The position numbers were made by a program, and so were the translations under genes. Below the pieces are notes generated by a model. That model had not been told where the DNA came from, searched no databases, and was given only the letters and a program-made list of their open reading frames with translations. Shown here one piece after another: positions 62,710 to 64,000 of a stretch of DNA of 64,000 nt (the stretch's first letter is position 1; every line of letters starts with the position of its first letter). The DNA comes from Firmicutes bacterium HGW-Firmicutes-1 (GTDB lineage: Bacteria > Bacillota > Clostridia > Lachnospirales > Vallitaleaceae): the NCBI GenBank assembly GCA_002841625.1, contig PHAG01000008.1:186001-250000 (forward strand). The letters are read 5' to 3'.

Positions 62710-63483
62710 ATGATTAAAAATAGTCTGAAAAATAAATACATACAAAGAAGTATTGTTGTGACGCTTTTGGTATTGCTTTGGGAAGCTTTATATCATTTGC
62801 AAGTATTCCCAGTGCAATTATTTCCTTCAACAAGTCAAATTCTGAAAGCTCTGTTTGTTGACTTATTAGATGGAAAATTATTTGTTCAAATTGGTCATTC
62901 ACTGTATTTGATTTTTACAGGGCTAGTGATTGGTTTTATTATTGCAGTTATTCTATGCTATATAAGCTACTTTTCTAAGCTGATTTCTGTTTTAATAGAC
63001 ACACTGATTGCCATATTAGATCCCTTGCCAGGAGTTGCTATATTACCGATGATCATTCTTTGGATTGGCATTGGAGAGAAAGCCATTTTGTTTATTATGC
63101 TTCACTCGATTATTTGGCCTATGGTAATTAGTATTCAAACAGGAATGAAAAATATAGATAGGGTGTATATAGAGAGTGCAAAAATGAATGCTATTCGTAA
63201 TTGGCAACTATTTTGGTATATTTTATTGCCACTTAGTTTGCCTCAGATATTGGCAGGAATAAAAATTGGTTGGTCTAGATCTTGGAGAGCACTCATTAGT
63301 TCAGAAATGATTTTTGGTGCGATAGGTGCCTTTGGTGGAATTGGTTGGTATTTGTTCGAAAAGCGTACATTTATGAACACCCCAGGTATGTTTTCTGGGC
63401 TACTTGTAATTATTATGATTAGCATCTTTGTTGAAGATATTATATTTGTTAAGCTGGATCAATATATTATCCGTTCAATTTGA
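62710..63483 (+). CDS. ABC transporter permease (SsuC/TauC-like)
   Basis: 257 residues with about six TM helices and the EAA-type loop SAKMNAIRNWQLFWYILLP followed by LPQILAGIKIGW. DPLPGVAILPMIILWIGIG is the family signature. It forms the channel for the preceding lipoprotein. No ATPase gene follows: the next gene is on the other strand, so the ATPase must be encoded elsewhere or the system is incomplete. Confidence 0.9.
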   Translation: MIKNSLKNKYIQRSIVVTLLVLLWEALYHLQVFPVQLFPSTSQILKALFVDLLDGKLFVQIGHSLYLIFTGLVIGFIIAVILCYISYFSKLISVLIDTLIAILDPLPGVAILPMIILWIGIGEKAILFIMLHSIIWPMVISIQTGMKNIDRVYIESAKMNAIRNWQLFWYILLPLSLPQILAGIKIGWSRSWRALISSEMIFGAIGAFGGIGWYLFEKRTFMNTPGMFSGLLVIIMISIFVEDIIFVKLDQYIIRSI

Positions 63484-63496
63484 TGTTAGATGTTCT

Positions 63497-64000
63497 TTAT
63501 TGGAGCACCTTATAAATGCTGATTTCCCACTCATAATCCATCATGTAGCGTGGGATTCTAATGCCATAAAGGGTATGCTTGAAGGAATGTATTAAGGTGC
63601 AATTATTTTTGATATAGTCATTCATATCCTCATAATATACATCATCACCATATAAAATAAGCCATCTCGGATTTTTATGGATATAATCCAACTCTTCATA
63701 ATAAATGATGTATTCAATATCATTTTTTTGTATGTATTCTTTAAAGGACAGGTCGTTTGTTTTTAAATAAGCCAAATTCCGATAATCAAAAAGACTGCCA
63801 TTATCAAAGTAAAAATCAGTATTTAAGTTACCAAGCACTACACTATCTTTTGGAACTGCTTTCGCGAATTCATTTAAGTAATCGTTATATTGATAAGGAA
63901 GGTAAGGTTTAATTTCCTTGATAGACAAAATGAAGGATAGAATGATTAAAATAACAAATAACCCTAAAAGGGTTTTGTTTTTTTTGAAGATTTTAATAAG
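63497..64000 (-). CDS. C-terminal part of a membrane protein (5' end outside window)
   Basis: The frame stays open to the right edge: the minus strand reads a TM segment (LLGLFVILIILSFILS) before a soluble C-terminal domain of ~140 residues (PYLPYQYNDYLNEFAKAVPK, SVVLGNLNTDFYFDNGSL, YIIYYEELDYI). The internal TTG at 63928 is therefore not a real start. A TM region followed by a short exposed domain would fit a GT39-type glycosyltransferase or similar, but the fold cannot be named from this piece. It converges with the permease. Confidence 0.75.
   Translation of the reverse strand, partial: LIKIFKKNKTLLGLFVILIILSFILSIKEIKPYLPYQYNDYLNEFAKAVPKDSVVLGNLNTDFYFDNGSLFDYRNLAYLKTNDLSFKEYIQKNDIEYIIYYEELDYIHKNPRWLILYGDDVYYEDMNDYIKNNCTLIHSFKHTLYGIRIPRYMMDYEWEISIYKVLQ

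Noticed and set aside
63497-63928. Complete 143-residue protein starting at 63928
   Set aside because: The start is an internal TTG; the frame continues through a TM segment to the window edge, so it is only the end of a larger gene.

Overview
The window is low-GC DNA with dense, short-spaced genes, strong AGGAGG-type ribosome sites, TTG/GTG starts and many intrinsic terminators. Together with a Ni-CO dehydrogenase (CooS), flavodoxin, DUF134/NifX/MinD-ferredoxin genes, DUF3795 and a lysine riboswitch, this points to an anaerobic Firmicute of the class Clostridia; the sequence alone does not fix the genus.

Layout. 1-5.8 kb: 5' part of dapA (minus) behind a complete lysine riboswitch with promoter and terminator, an anchored acidic protein, an aconitase-family hydratase, and a flavodoxin with a Fur-like box in its promoter. 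5.9-12.3 kb: signalling island with a stand-alone CheY, a tRNA-Val with an odd C33, a NarL-type regulator, and a cheY-cheA-cheW-mcp operon whose cheY is frameshifted at its C-terminus. 12.4-17.2 kb: cupin, AI-2E-family membrane protein, zinc/manganese ABC ATPase and permease, and a uracil permease with an attenuator-like leader. 17.4-31.7 kb: CNNM/CorC-type protein, secreted 5'-nucleotidase with LysM, a large cyclic-nucleotide-binding-domain protein of unknown role, ndk, a secreted phosphodiester glycosidase, a GH18 enzyme with six repeats, a REC-HD-GYP regulator, and the zinc-binding lipoprotein plus a Fur-family regulator under a palindromic Zur-like site. 31.7-38.7 kb: cooS divergent from an Mrp/NBP35 ATPase, followed by DUF5320, NifX-like, two ferredoxin-containing MinD-like ATPases, a second NifX-like protein and DUF134. 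39.1-41 kb: metallophosphoesterase and polyphosphate kinase 2. 41.3-48.1 kb: surface-polysaccharide operon (glycosyltransferase, flippase, NeuD-like acetyltransferase, ACP, FabG-like reductase, AMP ligase, DegT aminotransferase). 48.1-54.3 kb: NhaC antiporter, DUF3795, a LuxE-LuxC fatty-acid-reductase pair and a Gfo/Idh/MocA oxidoreductase. 54.3-58.5 kb: thiosulfate/sulfur uptake operon (a YeeE transporter split into two halves around a TusA-like gene, plus a thioredoxin reductase fused to a Cys-less thioredoxin fold), a divergent LysR regulator and a second TusA. 58.6-64 kb: WecE-like aminotransferase, glycosyltransferase, ATP-grasp ligase, a two-gene ABC importer without its ATPase, and the C-terminus of a membrane protein leaving the window.

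Three dispersed palindromic repeat families lie between genes: R1 (about 165 bp, three copies, nested inverted repeats), R2 (about 70 bp, two full copies and one partial) and R3 (about 36 bp, two copies). They are the clearest unexplained structures here. One R1 copy is flanked by a perfect 20-bp duplication of a terminator hairpin.

No CRISPR array, phage, integrase or intact transposase was found. The strongest points for follow-up are the R1/R2 repeats, the frameshifted cheY-cheA junction, the tRNA with C33, the split sulfur transporter, the divergent CODH next to several P-loop metal ATPases, and the LuxE/LuxC pair near a polysaccharide acyl-modification operon.
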